Shown piece after piece: positions 26,648 through 35,355 of a stretch of 39,142 nucleotides of DNA (its first letter is position 1; each line of letters starts with the position of its first letter). The notes beneath the pieces were generated by a model. It did no database searches. It was given only the letters and a program-made list of their open reading frames with translations, and was not told where the DNA came from. The position numbers and the translations under genes were made by a program. Origin of the DNA: Chlorobiaceae bacterium (GTDB lineage: Bacteria > Bacteroidota > Chlorobiia > Chlorobiales > Chlorobiaceae); assembly GCA_013334975.1 (NCBI GenBank), contig JAAXWL010000004.1:1-39142 (forward strand), written 5' to 3'.

Positions 26648-26980
26648 TTACTTGCTCTGGCTGACCATGTAAGCAACAGCGTTACCAACCTGGTCGGCGG
26701 TCAGCTTCGCATTGCCACCTTTTGGAGGCATCATACCTTTGGCGCCTTTGTAGCCGGTGATCGAATTGGCTGCCATTTTGTCCATACCTTTTGCAATGTG
26801 GGGCGCCCAGGCGGCCTTGTCGCCGGTTTTGGGAGCACCCATCATGCCGGTCTTGTGGCACATGGCGCAGCTTGCATCATAGGTCGCTTTGCCGGCAGCG
26901 GGGTCGAACTTGGCTGCAAAAGCGTTACCTGAAACGAGCAGGGCAGCACCGATGAGAGCCGCGGAAACGAAACGGGACAT
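26648..26980 (-). CDS. Soluble cytochrome c-555
   Basis: This 110-residue precursor has a Sec signal (cut probably after AFA at 21-23) and a mature part of about 87 residues. It has one haem site CAMCH (Cys38, Cys41, His42), and the Met ligand lies in GMMPPKGG at 82-89. The mature sequence closely resembles, from memory, Chlorobium cytochrome c-555, the small periplasmic electron carrier feeding the photosynthetic reaction centre from thiosulfate and sulfide oxidation. GGAGA lies nine bases upstream of the ATG. It is a single gene with its own terminator. Confidence 0.93.
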   Translation of the reverse strand: MSRFVSAALIGAALLVSGNAFAAKFDPAAGKATYDASCAMCHKTGMMGAPKTGDKAAWAPHIAKGMDKMAANSITGYKGAKGMMPPKGGNAKLTADQVGNAVAYMVSQSK

Positions 26981-27045
26981 AGGATTTTTCTCCGTTGTGA
27001 ATTATGGTTGCTTGTGGATGATCCAACAATGATTTGGCGACTCAT

Positions 27046-27074
27046 ATTTTATCATTTTGAGCGCTGACCTCCAA
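27046..27074 (-). promoter_or_regulatory. Possible sigma-70-type promoter for cytochrome c-555
   Basis: On the minus strand TTGGAG (27069-27074) and TAAAAT (27046-27051) are separated by exactly 17 bases, about 65-70 bases ahead of the cytochrome ATG. The -10 matches consensus at five of six positions and the -35 at three of six. It is plausible, not proven. Confidence 0.4.
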
Positions 27075-27117
27075 ATATTTTCGAAACAACAGAAAGAGTT
27101 AGGGAATGGGGCATGGT

Positions 27118-27176
27118 GAATAGGTAATAGGTAATAGGTAATAGTGAAACCCAGTACCCAGTACCTATATACCCAA
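27118..27176. repeat. Heptamer repeats: AATAGGT tract followed by CCCAGTA tract
   Basis: AATAGGT occurs in about three and a half tandem copies at 27119-27144, and CCCAGTA occurs twice at 27150-27163, then a diverged unit. The same two tracts in the same order occur again at 38396-38450. The gap 26981-27299 that holds this tract contains no gene. Confidence 0.75.
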
Positions 27177-27252
27177 CATGGAAGAGGGGTGCTGGTGAAC
27201 AGCCTGTGCCAGTCAGTGTCAGTCCGTGTTTCCCCTCTTTACACCAAAAATG

Positions 27253-27281
27253 AGAGAAGGCCGGTGCGTCCGGCCTTCTCT
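27253..27281 (-). terminator. Rho-independent terminator of the lipoprotein cytochrome gene
   Basis: The arms at 27253-27264 and 27270-27281 are a perfect 12-base GC-rich inverted repeat (AGAGAAGGCCGG) around a five-base loop. On the minus strand it is followed by ATTTTTGG, 19 bases past the cytochrome stop. Confidence 0.85.
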
Positions 27282-27299
27282 GAAAAAAGCACTCATCGT

Positions 27300-27722
27300 T
27301 TATTTCGAGATGCTTATCAGGTACTTGGCAGCCTTGGTGAGCTGATCGTCAGTCAGGGCGGCATTGCCACCTTTGGCTGGCATGCCGTTCAGACCGTTGA
27401 TCGTATTTTTGATCACGGTCTCTTCGCCTTTGGCGATGCGTGGTTCCCATGCGGTCTTGTCGCCAGGCTTCGGCGCGTTCATCATGCCAGCATCATGGCA
27501 GGCATTGCAGCCGCCTTCATAGACGGTCTTGCCTTCTGCAAGCGCCGGATCGGTCGGTATGGCTGCTGGCGCTGGTGCTGCTGCCGGTGCTGGGGCTACT
27601 GCTTCCTCTTTCGGTTTTTCAGCCTTTTGAATCTCTTCGGCAAGTTTGGCCGGGGGTTTTTCAAGGCTGCATCCGCCGAGGAAGATGAGTCCGATCGTGA
27701 GCAGAGGCAGAAAACGTTTCAT
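27300..27722 (-). CDS. Lipid-anchored monohaem cytochrome c (c-555/c5 type)
   Basis: This 140-residue protein begins with a lipoprotein signal ending LGGC (Cys18), then an Ala/Pro/Glu-rich linker (residues 22-57) and a haem domain with CNACH (Cys72, Cys75, His76). The Met ligand is probably Met114 in NGMPAKGG. The haem domain is clearly a paralogue of the soluble c-555 next door. An anchored carrier could shuttle electrons at the membrane surface. AGGAGA lies five bases upstream of the ATG, a strong site. It has its own terminator and is separated from the c-555 gene by 319 bases. Confidence 0.9.
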   Translation of the reverse strand: MKRFLPLLTIGLIFLGGCSLEKPPAKLAEEIQKAEKPKEEAVAPAPAAAPAPAAIPTDPALAEGKTVYEGGCNACHDAGMMNAPKPGDKTAWEPRIAKGEETVIKNTINGLNGMPAKGGNAALTDDQLTKAAKYLISISK

Positions 27723-27818
27723 GGCAATCTCCTTGTATTGTCGGTGTTGTCTTGGGTGTGTCCCTTAAAATAAATTGAACTCCATTTTAATCATAATTCA
27801 TCAGCTCTCAAAATTCAT

Positions 27819-29240
27819 TTATGTGTTACGGAGCGTTTCGAGCTGGTGACTGAGATCATTTCGCGACAAGCGGTAGAGATGGGTATAAAAAAGGTTGAAA
27901 AACAGCACAGCAGCCTTGATTCCCGGCGCATCAATCCCTCGCTTGATCGCATTGCGTACATTGAAGACTTTGCGGGTGAGTTCCGAGTAGCTTTCGATGA
28001 ACTCCGGCAGGGGGATGTTTTTCGGACGGTAGAGCATCTCCTGGCCGAAGGTGTAGCGGAAGGCGGTGATCTCTTCCGGATCGAACAGCAGGCGCCCCTC
28101 CTCACGGAGGCGTTCGAAAACCTTGGTACCTGGAATGGGTCGAAGGGTATTTATGCCGGGAACGTCAAGCCGGGTGTCGGCGATGAAGTCGAGGATTGCA
28201 GCCGGCGTATCGAGAGTGTCGCCATCGAGGCCGTAGATGAAGCTGCCGTAAAGGCTGATGCCTCTTAAGCGGATTGCCCTGATGTTGCCGGCAAGCTCTT
28301 CTGCGCGGTTCTGCGTTTTGCGATGGGCGTTTCGGCTTGAGGTTTCGATGCTTTCAATGCCGACGAGGAGTGCCTGGCATCCCGAGCGGGCAAAGGTGTC
28401 GAGAAGCAGGGGTTGCTGACCGAGGGTGGTGGTTGCCTGGCCGAACCACCGTATACCAAAGGGTATCAGCCTGCTGAAAAGCTCCTGGGCGAACTGCGGG
28501 TCTGCGTTGATGGAGTCGTCTACGAAAAAGAAAATACGCCGGTCGTCCCGGCTGAATAGCGCTACTTCATCGACGAGGTCAGCGATACGTCGTTGGCGAA
28601 GTACCCGGCCATTGAGCACGTGCACATTACAGAAATCGCACTGGTAAGGGCAGCCTCGTCCGGTCTGGATCAGGTTGGTGGTAAAGTAACGTCCGCTATC
28701 CAGCGCGGATTTGCTTACCGGGCGGTGGCGCTGCAGATCAGGTGGCTCGGTTGTACGGTACTCGGCCTGAAGCGCTCCTGCCGCAAGATCCAGGAGGAGC
28801 TTTTCCCAGAGATCGTCAGCTTCTCCGTGTACCAGGCAGTCTGCGTGAGGTCGGCATGAATCGGGAAACATGGTGACATGCGGACCGCCAAGGACAACAG
28901 GGAGTCCCTGATGGCGCAGTCGGTCAGCAAGCTCGAATGCCCGGGCGGCCATGCCGGTCTGCACACTGATGCCCACAAGGTTCCAGGGGTGGTCGAAAGG
29001 AAACTCCTCGAATCTGAGATCACAGATCCTCTGCTCGACGCCAGCCACCTCTATTGACGCCAGGATCATCAGGGAGAGTGGCGGAATGGCGAACTGTGTT
29101 TTCTTGATAAGGTTCCTGATCCCCTTGTCGAGCCATTTCGTCAGACCGGACGCACCGTTTTCCCCGTAGAGCGATCGCGCGCCATCGACGCCGCTGTCGG
29201 ATGGCAGAAAGACCAACGCCACCTGTTGCTTCATGACCAT
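27819..29240 (-). CDS. B12-binding radical SAM protein, substrate unknown
   Basis: From ATG 29240 this protein is 473 residues. The first part (about 50-160) is a cobalamin-binding fold without the DxHxxG signature. The radical SAM cluster is CPYQCDFC (Cys197, Cys201, Cys204). A conserved DDSINAD is near 245-251, and a C-terminal region follows. Class B methylases of this type include the bacteriochlorophyll ring methylases BchQ and BchR and the hopanoid methylases; I cannot tell which reaction this one performs. I chose ATG 29240, four bases after the TPR gene stop; a longer version would overlap the TPR gene by about 90 bases. Confidence 0.82.
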   Translation of the reverse strand: MVMKQQVALVFLPSDSGVDGARSLYGENGASGLTKWLDKGIRNLIKKTQFAIPPLSLMILASIEVAGVEQRICDLRFEEFPFDHPWNLVGISVQTGMAARAFELADRLRHQGLPVVLGGPHVTMFPDSCRPHADCLVHGEADDLWEKLLLDLAAGALQAEYRTTEPPDLQRHRPVSKSALDSGRYFTTNLIQTGRGCPYQCDFCNVHVLNGRVLRQRRIADLVDEVALFSRDDRRIFFFVDDSINADPQFAQELFSRLIPFGIRWFGQATTTLGQQPLLLDTFARSGCQALLVGIESIETSSRNAHRKTQNRAEELAGNIRAIRLRGISLYGSFIYGLDGDTLDTPAAILDFIADTRLDVPGINTLRPIPGTKVFERLREEGRLLFDPEEITAFRYTFGQEMLYRPKNIPLPEFIESYSELTRKVFNVRNAIKRGIDAPGIKAAVLFFNLFYTHLYRLSRNDLSHQLETLRNT

Positions 29241-29244
29241 TGCG

Positions 29245-29907
29245 TTACCAGTCAGGTTGATCTCGCTCAGGCTGCCGGGGCGGTAGCGGGCGGTAGTACC
29301 GGCGCATCTGTTGAGCCTCTTGCTGGCGCGCATTTTCGAGGATCAGGCGGGTGACGCTGCTGCTGGGGCCTTGTGCAGCTTCCGGGTTGTCTCGGGAGTT
29401 TTGTGGTGCGGGGGCAGGTGGAGGTGGGGGCTCGTGGCGCTGCATGGCACGGGTTACAATTTCAAAGTTGATTCGGGCATCACTGTTTGCCGGATTGTCG
29501 AGCAGCGCTTTGCGGTAGCACGAGAGTGCCCGACCGAGCAGCTCCTTCTCCTGGTCATCTGGCGTTTTTCGGTTACTGAACGCAGTCATGGCAAGGGCAT
29601 TGCCGCGGTTGTACACGGCACTTCTGCTGAGGCTGGAGTTTCCGGGAGGGAGACTTGCAAACAGGTCGGCAGCACGTCGGTAGTGTTTCATGCTGAACTC
29701 CGATACAGCAAGATTGAACGATGCCTCACACCGGAGGTATCCTGCCGGATAGCGATCGAGCAACTCCTGATAGCCTTGTACAGCCTGTTTCTGCTGACCG
29801 GCCAGGCCGTGTTTCGATGCTTTTCTGAACAGGTTGTACTGTTCAAGATTCGATTTGACCGCGTTGAAGGTAAACAGCGCGATCAAGAGAGGCAGCATTT
29901 TTTGCAT
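29245..29907 (-). CDS. TPR-repeat membrane-anchored protein (BatC-like)
   Basis: This 220-residue protein starts with a hydrophobic segment (MLPLLIALFTFNAVK) that may be a signal or anchor. At least two or three TPR units follow (YNLFRKASKHG, QGYQELLDRYPA, RAADLFASLP, LSCYRKALLDNP), then a Pro/Ala-rich region (HEPPPPPAPAPQ) and a charged Arg/Gln-rich C-terminus. The TPR plus membrane anchor resembles BatC/BatE parts of Bat clusters, which fits the other Bat-type genes in the window, but similarity is only at the level of plan. It sits between a class V aminotransferase and the radical SAM gene. Confidence 0.7.
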   Translation of the reverse strand: MQKMLPLLIALFTFNAVKSNLEQYNLFRKASKHGLAGQQKQAVQGYQELLDRYPAGYLRCEASFNLAVSEFSMKHYRRAADLFASLPPGNSSLSRSAVYNRGNALAMTAFSNRKTPDDQEKELLGRALSCYRKALLDNPANSDARINFEIVTRAMQRHEPPPPPAPAPQNSRDNPEAAQGPSSSVTRLILENARQQEAQQMRRYYRPLPPRQPERDQPDW

Positions 29908-29964
29908 GGCGGCTTTGTCGCGTAAGAGATGCCCATCAGGGAAAGCCGTTCGACGATACTGGAA

Positions 29965-31104
29965 CTAATCTCCAAGAAATGCCCGCTGGACGGCGCAGAC
30001 GCCTGCTCCGGTTTTCAGGGGAATCTCCATCATGCTGAGGGTTCGTTCCAGTCCTCCGATAACCGTGAGCATGTCGAGTTCGTCATAATAACCCAGATGC
30101 GAAATGCGGAAGATCTTTCCTGCATAATCGTCCTGGCCGGCGGCAACCGTGATGCCGTTTCGGGTTTTCAGGGTTTTGTTGAACTGCTTCCAGTCAACAC
30201 CTTCCGGAAGCCAGACTGCGGTGACGGCAAAAGAGGGCGATTTGCTGAACAGCCGCATGCCGAGAGCCTGGCAACCGAGCCGACAGGCTCCGGCAAGCTG
30301 CGCATGGCGATGCCATACATTTTCGATTCCCTCCGCACGAAGCATCTGCAGGGCTTCGTCAAGACCGATGATGAGTGAAACTGCCGGGGTGAAGGGGGTG
30401 TCGTTGCTGGCGTGGGCTTTCAACGCCTTTTTCAGGCTCAGGTAGTACTGCGGCAACCCCTTGCGGTTATTGATGATATCCTGGGCGCGTTCCGATATGG
30501 CCACCAGAGCAAGACCCGGCGGCATCATCAGCCCCTTCTGTGAACCGGTGACGCAGATATCGGCTCCCCAATCATCGAAATGGAACTCGTGTGCCCCGAT
30601 GGCCGTGATGCCATCGACCAGGATCAAGGCATCGGAAGCTTCGCGAATGGCCGCACACAGCGCTTTGACGTCGGATGCCGTTCCTGTGGATGTTTCCGAG
30701 TGGGTAATGCAGATACCCAAGGCATCTGGGTGCTCATTCAGGAGTTCGGTGATACGCTCAGGCGAGATGGTCGAGCCCCATTCGACCTTTTCCTCGATGC
30801 AGTTTCCTGTAAAAATCCTTACCAGCTCACCCCAGCGTTCGCCGAACTTTCCGCTGTTGATCGTGATAATCTTGTCGCCCTGTTTGAAGAGGCTCGAGAC
30901 GGCGGCTTCCATTCCGCCGGTGCCGGAACAGGTCATGACAACGACTGGCTGGGTCGTTCCGAACAGGTACTTCAAGTCTTCATGGACCCGTTGCAGTATC
31001 TCCATGAATTCGGGGTTCCGGTGATGGATGATCGGTGCAGCCATGCGAAGCATGACATTTTCCGGCACAGGAGTCGGCCCAGGGGTGAAAAGTCGTTTTT
31101 TCAT
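29965..31104 (-). CDS. Class V aminotransferase (alanine-glyoxylate/serine-pyruvate type)
   Basis: This PLP enzyme of about 379 residues starts MKKRLFTPGPTPVPE. It has the cofactor loop CSGTGGMEA at 59-67, the aspartate in VDGITAIG at 163-170 and the PLP lysine Lys190 in GSQKGLMMPPG. Family members transfer amino groups between alanine or serine and glyoxylate or pyruvate; relatives were historically misnamed 'soluble hydrogenase 42 kDa subunit'. I chose ATG 31104 as the family start; an upstream ATG at 31176 would add 24 residues unlike the family. The TPR gene follows after 57 bases. Confidence 0.85.
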   Translation of the reverse strand: MKKRLFTPGPTPVPENVMLRMAAPIIHHRNPEFMEILQRVHEDLKYLFGTTQPVVVMTCSGTGGMEAAVSSLFKQGDKIITINSGKFGERWGELVRIFTGNCIEEKVEWGSTISPERITELLNEHPDALGICITHSETSTGTASDVKALCAAIREASDALILVDGITAIGAHEFHFDDWGADICVTGSQKGLMMPPGLALVAISERAQDIINNRKGLPQYYLSLKKALKAHASNDTPFTPAVSLIIGLDEALQMLRAEGIENVWHRHAQLAGACRLGCQALGMRLFSKSPSFAVTAVWLPEGVDWKQFNKTLKTRNGITVAAGQDDYAGKIFRISHLGYYDELDMLTVIGGLERTLSMMEIPLKTGAGVCAVQRAFLGD

Positions 31105-31315
31105 GAACCAGGTGTTGCCTGACAGGCGTCTTGTGTTTGATGTTGACTGCCGGTTGCGTAGAATCGGCTGAAACATGATGTCAGTAGCCGGGGATTGACC
31201 GGAAACAGGGAGACAATATAAGCATTTAAAGCTCGCTTTAAACAGACCGTGTTGTTTGCTTGAGCTAATATGATTTTTTTCCAGAGGAAGGGAGGGCAGG
31301 AGCGATCAGAACAAA

Positions 31316-31348
31316 AAAAGCCGGAAGCTTTCCTTGCTTCCGGCTTTT
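31316..31348 (-). terminator. Rho-independent terminator of the outer-membrane protein gene
   Basis: The arms 31316-31328 and 31336-31348 (AAAAGCCGGAAGC and its reverse complement) enclose seven bases. On the minus strand the stem runs into a T-run (TTTTTTTGT), 21 bases beyond the stop of the gene at 31370. Confidence 0.9.
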
Positions 31349-31369
31349 GGTTCATTGGTACTCGAAGGG

Positions 31370-32104
31370 TCAGAACTGGTATCTGATGCCTACAAGGATG
31401 TTGTTACTTTCCCATTTCACATTACCACCACCTAGTGCACTCAGCTTTTCCGGTCTGAAGTGCCGATAACCGATATCGAAAGTCGTGTTGTCGGTGACCT
31501 TGAAACCCAGTCCGCCACCAAGCTGCCAAGCAAATACGCTTTCGGTGTCAGCAGCCCACGATACGTCAGCTTTGGCCACGCCAGCTCCTGCCATGACATA
31601 TGGCCGTATGTTTGAGGTCGTATTGAATTCGTAAAAGCCATTGGCCATGATGGTCAGGAAGGAGATATCTTCAGCGAGGGTTTTGTAGTCATACTGCTGA
31701 TAACCAACAGCCACCTCGGCCCTTGTGGCGCCGAAACAGTAGCCGATGGCACCGTTGAGCAATTCGCCGGTTTTCATTTTGTAGTCGCCGCCATACTCTT
31801 CCTTCCATGTGCCGGGTACGGCAACACCAATCATTCCGCTGATGTAAGGTCCTTCATACGATGATGACACAACCTGTACCGGCTGGTAAACCGTAACAGC
31901 TACCGGTGCAGTTGCTGGCTGGTAGACGGTAACTGCTGTTGCGGCAGCAGGCTGCTGGTAGGCGGCAACAGCTACCGGTTCGGGCGCCTTGGAGTAGGTC
32001 ACGGGTTCCTGGGTGACCATATTGGTGCCGTTAGCCATGGCGGCACCGTTGAGTCCTGCAAGGAGGGCAACGGCAAGCGTTACCATTTTCGTAGTCTGTT
32101 TCAT
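31370..32104 (-). CDS. Outer-membrane beta-barrel protein (OmpA-like/OMP_b-brl)
   Basis: From ATG 32104 this protein has 244 residues. A Sec signal (LAVALLAGLNGAAMA) is followed by a low-complexity stretch of repeated YQP and VTVYQPA/V units (near residues 45-78). An eight-strand-type barrel with alternating hydrophobic residues makes up the rest, and the last residue is Phe (GIRYQF), the usual mark for barrel insertion. The repeats could form a flexible periplasmic or surface segment. An ATG at 32143 would add 13 residues; neither has a clear ribosome site. It is a single gene with a strong terminator; the 336-base gap upstream (32105-32440) must hold its promoter. Confidence 0.8.
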   Translation of the reverse strand: MKQTTKMVTLAVALLAGLNGAAMANGTNMVTQEPVTYSKAPEPVAVAAYQQPAAATAVTVYQPATAPVAVTVYQPVQVVSSSYEGPYISGMIGVAVPGTWKEEYGGDYKMKTGELLNGAIGYCFGATRAEVAVGYQQYDYKTLAEDISFLTIMANGFYEFNTTSNIRPYVMAGAGVAKADVSWAADTESVFAWQLGGGLGFKVTDNTTFDIGYRHFRPEKLSALGGGNVKWESNNILVGIRYQF

Positions 32105-32410
32105 TTTTGTTTCATTTTTATTCAACGTTTCCAGATTTTTCACAAATGCACAACGAGTCGTCGCTGACCATAACGGCGGTAATAGACATTATTACTGATG
32201 AAACACAAAACAGGAGGGAAGGTGAAATTATCTTTAATCGTGAACTCAAATTAAATCTAGCTGCATTGTCCGGTGCTGTTTCCTGTGCCCGCAAACCGCA
32301 TTACTACAAAGTACATAACCATTTCAGGGGGCTAAGAGTTTCCTGGTGGCAATAGTCGTGTTATGGGAGAACAGGGATGGTTTGGATGTGACCACAAAGG
32401 GGTAGGCTAT

Positions 32411-32434
32411 CCGGCGCAGGGCATCCTGCGCCGG
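32411..32434 (-). terminator. Stem-loop after carA (no clear T-run)
   Basis: The arms 32411-32420 and 32425-32434 form a perfect 10-base GC-rich stem around GCAT, just 7 bases beyond the carA stop. A T-run is lacking on the minus strand (AGCCTACCCCTTT), so it may act as a weak terminator or as an mRNA end-protecting hairpin. Confidence 0.55.
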
Positions 32435-32440
32435 TACAGG

Positions 32441-33550
32441 TCAGCTATGGTTTTGCTCCATAAGGCTGGTGAACTCCCTGAACAGATAGTGTGAGTCGTG
32501 AGGGCCTGGCGCGGCTTCCGGATGATACTGCACCGAGAAGCAGGGAAGCTGGCGATGCCGGACGCCTTCGACGGTCTGGTCGTAGAGGTTCCTGTGGGTC
32601 AGCTCCAGAGCATCAGGCAAGGTCTCCATTTCAACAGCGAAGCCGTGGTTCTGCGAGGTGATCTCGATGCGGTTGTCGCTGAGGTTCTTGACCGGATGGT
32701 TCGCTCCGTGGTGGCCGAACTTGAGCTTGTAGGTTTTCGCCCCGAAAGCGAGCGAGAGCAACTGGTGGCCGAGGCAGATGCCGAATAGAGGTAGCGCGCG
32801 TCTCTGGCGGTTGTATTCGACAAGCTCCCTGATGGTATCGATGGCGTAGGTGACCGCGAAGGGGTCGCCGGGGCCGTTGGAGAGAAAGACGCCATCCGGA
32901 TTCATCGCAATCACCTCTTCAGCCGTGGTTTTTGCGCTGACCACGGTGACCCGGCAACCCTCTTTGTTGAGCTGGCGGATGATATTGGTCTTGATACCGT
33001 AGTCGAAGGCGACCACATGGTACTTCGCTTCAGGGTTCTCTACGGTGTAGGTCGCACTGGTGGTGACGCGCTGCACCAGGTCCTGGCCGGTCATTTCGGG
33101 GATGGCTGTGGCCTGCGCTTTCAGCGCTTCCACATCGTCGCATGTGGTCGAGATCACACCTCTCATGGCACCCTTCTGGCGGATCTCCCGGACAAGTTTT
33201 CGGGTGTCGATGCCGGCAAGGCCCATCACTTTTGCCTCTTTCAGAGTCTGATCGAGGCTGCGGGTCGATTCGAAATTGCTGTAAATTGTGGAGATCTCAC
33301 GCACAATCAGCGCTGAAGCCCAGATTTTCGCTGACTCGTCGTCGTTTGGCGTGATACCATAGTTGCCAATGAGCGGATAGGTCATGACCACCATCTGACC
33401 GGTGTAGGAGGGATCGGTGAGAATCTCCTGATAACCGGTCAGCGAGGTATTGAAGACCACTTCGCCGTCAGCATCACCGGCATGGCCGAATGCGGTTCCC
33501 CGGTACACTGAACCGTTTTCGAGAACCAGTATTGCGGATATTTCCTGCAT
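32441..33550 (-). CDS. carA: Carbamoyl-phosphate synthase small subunit
   Basis: CarA hydrolyses glutamine and passes ammonia to CarB to make carbamoyl phosphate for pyrimidines and arginine. The 369-residue protein has the N-terminal CPSase domain and a class I glutamine amidotransferase with Cys259 in FGICLGHQL, and His343-Glu345 in YHPEA. The oxyanion-type SNGPGDP is at 224-230. carB is not in the window. It lies nine bases after yajC on the same strand, so tsaD, yajC and carA may be co-transcribed. Confidence 0.95.
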   Translation of the reverse strand: MQEISAILVLENGSVYRGTAFGHAGDADGEVVFNTSLTGYQEILTDPSYTGQMVVMTYPLIGNYGITPNDDESAKIWASALIVREISTIYSNFESTRSLDQTLKEAKVMGLAGIDTRKLVREIRQKGAMRGVISTTCDDVEALKAQATAIPEMTGQDLVQRVTTSATYTVENPEAKYHVVAFDYGIKTNIIRQLNKEGCRVTVVSAKTTAEEVIAMNPDGVFLSNGPGDPFAVTYAIDTIRELVEYNRQRRALPLFGICLGHQLLSLAFGAKTYKLKFGHHGANHPVKNLSDNRIEITSQNHGFAVEMETLPDALELTHRNLYDQTVEGVRHRQLPCFSVQYHPEAAPGPHDSHYLFREFTSLMEQNHS

Positions 33551-33559
33551 CGGGTAGTG

Positions 33560-33916
33560 TCACTCCTTTGTGGCGAGTTTGTCGCCGGTTTCCTGTTTTT
33601 CGATGTTGGCAATGGCCGAACGTTCGAACTTGATCTTGACGTTTTCGGACACCTGTACCAGAACCGTTTTTTTCTCGGTTTCGATCCCGGCCACCGTGCC
33701 GTGGATGCCGCCGATTGTGACCACCTTGTCGCCACGCTTGATATTGTCAAGCAGCGACTCACGGTCTTTCTGTTTTTTCTGCTGGGGACGGATCATGAAA
33801 AAGTAGAAAACGACGAAAATCAGGACGAGCGGTACGAACTGGATGTAAGGATTCGGCGCAGCACCTCCCTGGTTGGGCGGGGCGAAAAGCATAAGGGCGG
33901 TAATGATGTCGTGCAT
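33560..33916 (-). CDS. yajC: Preprotein translocase accessory subunit YajC
   Basis: YajC associates with SecDF and the translocon at the inner membrane. The 118-residue protein has a short N-terminus, one membrane helix (YIQFVPLVLIFVVFYFFMI near residues 24-42) followed by RPQQKKQK, the family mark, and a cytoplasmic domain with DKVVTIGGIHGTV. It sits between tsaD and carA; secD and secF are not here. Confidence 0.92.
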   Translation of the reverse strand: MHDIITALMLFAPPNQGGAAPNPYIQFVPLVLIFVVFYFFMIRPQQKKQKDRESLLDNIKRGDKVVTIGGIHGTVAGIETEKKTVLVQVSENVKIKFERSAIANIEKQETGDKLATKE

Positions 33917-33953
33917 GGTCAGTGGCTTGCAGTTGGTAATCGATACTTCGCTT

Positions 33954-34076
33954 TCAGACCGGAAACCGGTTCCGGCCAGGGCGTTTTTTCAGGCCCTCAA
34001 GATAATCTATTTCCTGAACTATGTCAACGAGCGCCTTTGCCTGCCGGAATGAAACGGGCGAAGGGGGCGATACCAT
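33954..34076 (-). CDS. Candidate small ORF overlapping the end of tsaD (uncertain)
   Basis: A 40-residue frame opens with ATG at 34076 inside tsaD (in another frame) and runs 70 bases past the tsaD stop. Its second half, past tsaD, reads like protein: [19 protein letters not shown], an amphipathic, charged segment. There is no ribosome site, and half the frame overlaps tsaD, so it could be chance; the fact that the non-overlapping part stays open and protein-like is the only support. Confidence 0.25.
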   Translation of the reverse strand: MVSPPSPVSFRQAKALVDIVQEIDYLEGLKKRPGRNRFPV

Positions 34077-35079
34077 AAGAGTTTGTCGCGCTTCGACCCC
34101 GGGAAATCATCAGTTGGGCCATGGTGGCAATCATGGCCGCATTGTCTGTCGAATAGGTTGTTGCCGGTATGAAGAGATCGAGTCCGTGCCGTTGGCAGGC
34201 GGCCAGCATGGCTGAGCGAAGCCCGGTGTTGGCGCTGACGCCGCCAGAAACCGATACGGCATCGATCTTGTGGAGCAGGGCGGCGGAAATGCTTTTTTCG
34301 ACCAGCACACTGACAATGGCCTGCTGAATGGAGGCGGCCAGGTCGGCCAGGTGCTCCTGGACATAATCGTGGTCGTGGCGTCCGAGCCAGGTGAGCACGG
34401 AGGTTTTCATCCCTGAAAAACTGAAATCGAAGTTGTTGCGGTAGTTGCGGCTGGTCTGTGAACTTGAGGTCAGTGCTCTGGGAAACCGGCAGAACTCCGG
34501 GTCACCACCCTTTGACAGCCGGTCGATGGCCGGGCCTGCCGGATAACCGAGACCGAGCATTTTGCCGGTCTTGTCGAATGCCTCGCCGGCAGCGTCATCG
34601 ATGGTTCGTCCGATCACTTCGTAGTCGAGGTTCTGCCGGACAACCGACAGGAGGGTGTGCCCACCGGAGACCGTCAACGAAATGAAATCTCCTTCGGGCG
34701 CCCGGTGCTCATCTTCGTCGCTGATGAAGGGCGAAAAGATGTGCGCTTCGACATGGTTGACCGGTACGAAGGGCTTGCCGAGCGACCAGGCGAGTCCTTC
34801 GGCGAAACAGAGTCCCACCATGACTGCGCCAATCAGACCAGGGCCGGCTGTGGCCGCTATGACATCGAGATCATTTTTTGTTATATTTGCTTCGGTTATG
34901 GCGGCATCGACAATCGAAAAGATCAGCCGTTCATGCTCTCTGGAAGCCAGCTCCGGGACTACCCCGCCGAAATCGGTATGGCAACACTGAGAACTGACGA
35001 CGTTCGATCGCACCTTTCCGTCACAGAGGAGCGCGGCAGATGTTTCGTCGCAACTGGTTTCTATTCCTAACAGATTCAT
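34024..35079 (-). CDS. tsaD: tRNA N6-adenosine threonylcarbamoyltransferase
   Basis: TsaD transfers the threonylcarbamoyl group to adenosine 37 of ANN-decoding tRNAs. The 351-residue protein has the metal-binding HVEAH at residues 109-113 (His109, His113) and [12 protein letters not shown] at 6-17. The ATPase-type loops ([13 protein letters not shown] near 78-89) match the family, and its C-terminus reads YGIAPFARF. It is normal length. It is divergent from the small membrane protein at 35104 with a 24-base gap, so both promoters overlap. Confidence 0.95.
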   Translation of the reverse strand: MNLLGIETSCDETSAALLCDGKVRSNVVSSQCCHTDFGGVVPELASREHERLIFSIVDAAITEANITKNDLDVIAATAGPGLIGAVMVGLCFAEGLAWSLGKPFVPVNHVEAHIFSPFISDEDEHRAPEGDFISLTVSGGHTLLSVVRQNLDYEVIGRTIDDAAGEAFDKTGKMLGLGYPAGPAIDRLSKGGDPEFCRFPRALTSSSQTSRNYRNNFDFSFSGMKTSVLTWLGRHDHDYVQEHLADLAASIQQAIVSVLVEKSISAALLHKIDAVSVSGGVSANTGLRSAMLAACQRHGLDLFIPATTYSTDNAAMIATMAQLMISRGRSATNSYGIAPFARFIPAGKGAR

Positions 35080-35103
35080 CGCTCAAGATTGGGAAAATAG
35101 GTT

Positions 35104-35331
35104 ATGGCCAAAGCTAAGAAAGAGGAGCAGAATAGCAAGCCAAGAGTCAGGATCGGTATCATGAATACGCTCTTCATCCTTGCGGGAGCTGATTTTATCC
35201 TGCTCCTGGCGCCTCAGTACGGCCTGCTTAACAGCATGTTCTTTATCGGCGATCTGATCACCTGGTCGGCGTTGCTCTCCGGAATCGTGCTTCTCCTGCT
35301 GGGGTTCAGAGGTGTGTACCGGAAGAAATAA
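35104..35331 (+). CDS. Small membrane protein of unknown function
   Basis: This 75-residue protein has a charged N-terminus (MAKAKKEEQNSKPRVR), two hydrophobic segments (MNTLFILAGADFILLLA and WSALLSGIVLLLLGF) and a basic end (RGVYRKK), which suggests two membrane helices with both ends in the cytoplasm. I do not recognise it. It is divergent from tsaD by 24 bases, a short shared region. Confidence 0.75.
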   Translation: MAKAKKEEQNSKPRVRIGIMNTLFILAGADFILLLAPQYGLLNSMFFIGDLITWSALLSGIVLLLLGFRGVYRKK

Positions 35332-35355
35332 GGGGAATTGTCAGATCGCAGGTAA

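Noticed and set aside
31101-31355. Open frame on the minus strand across the aminotransferase start
   Set aside because: It is a shadow of the aminotransferase start and its upstream region, rich in Cys and without a ribosome site.
32107-32355. Open frame upstream of the barrel protein gene
   Set aside because: No ribosome site, no family resemblance, and it overlaps the region expected to hold the barrel gene promoter.
33959-33975. Palindrome CCGGAAACCGGTTCCGG between yajC and tsaD
   Set aside because: Imperfect and short, no T-run, and it lies inside the candidate small frame; not enough for a site call.
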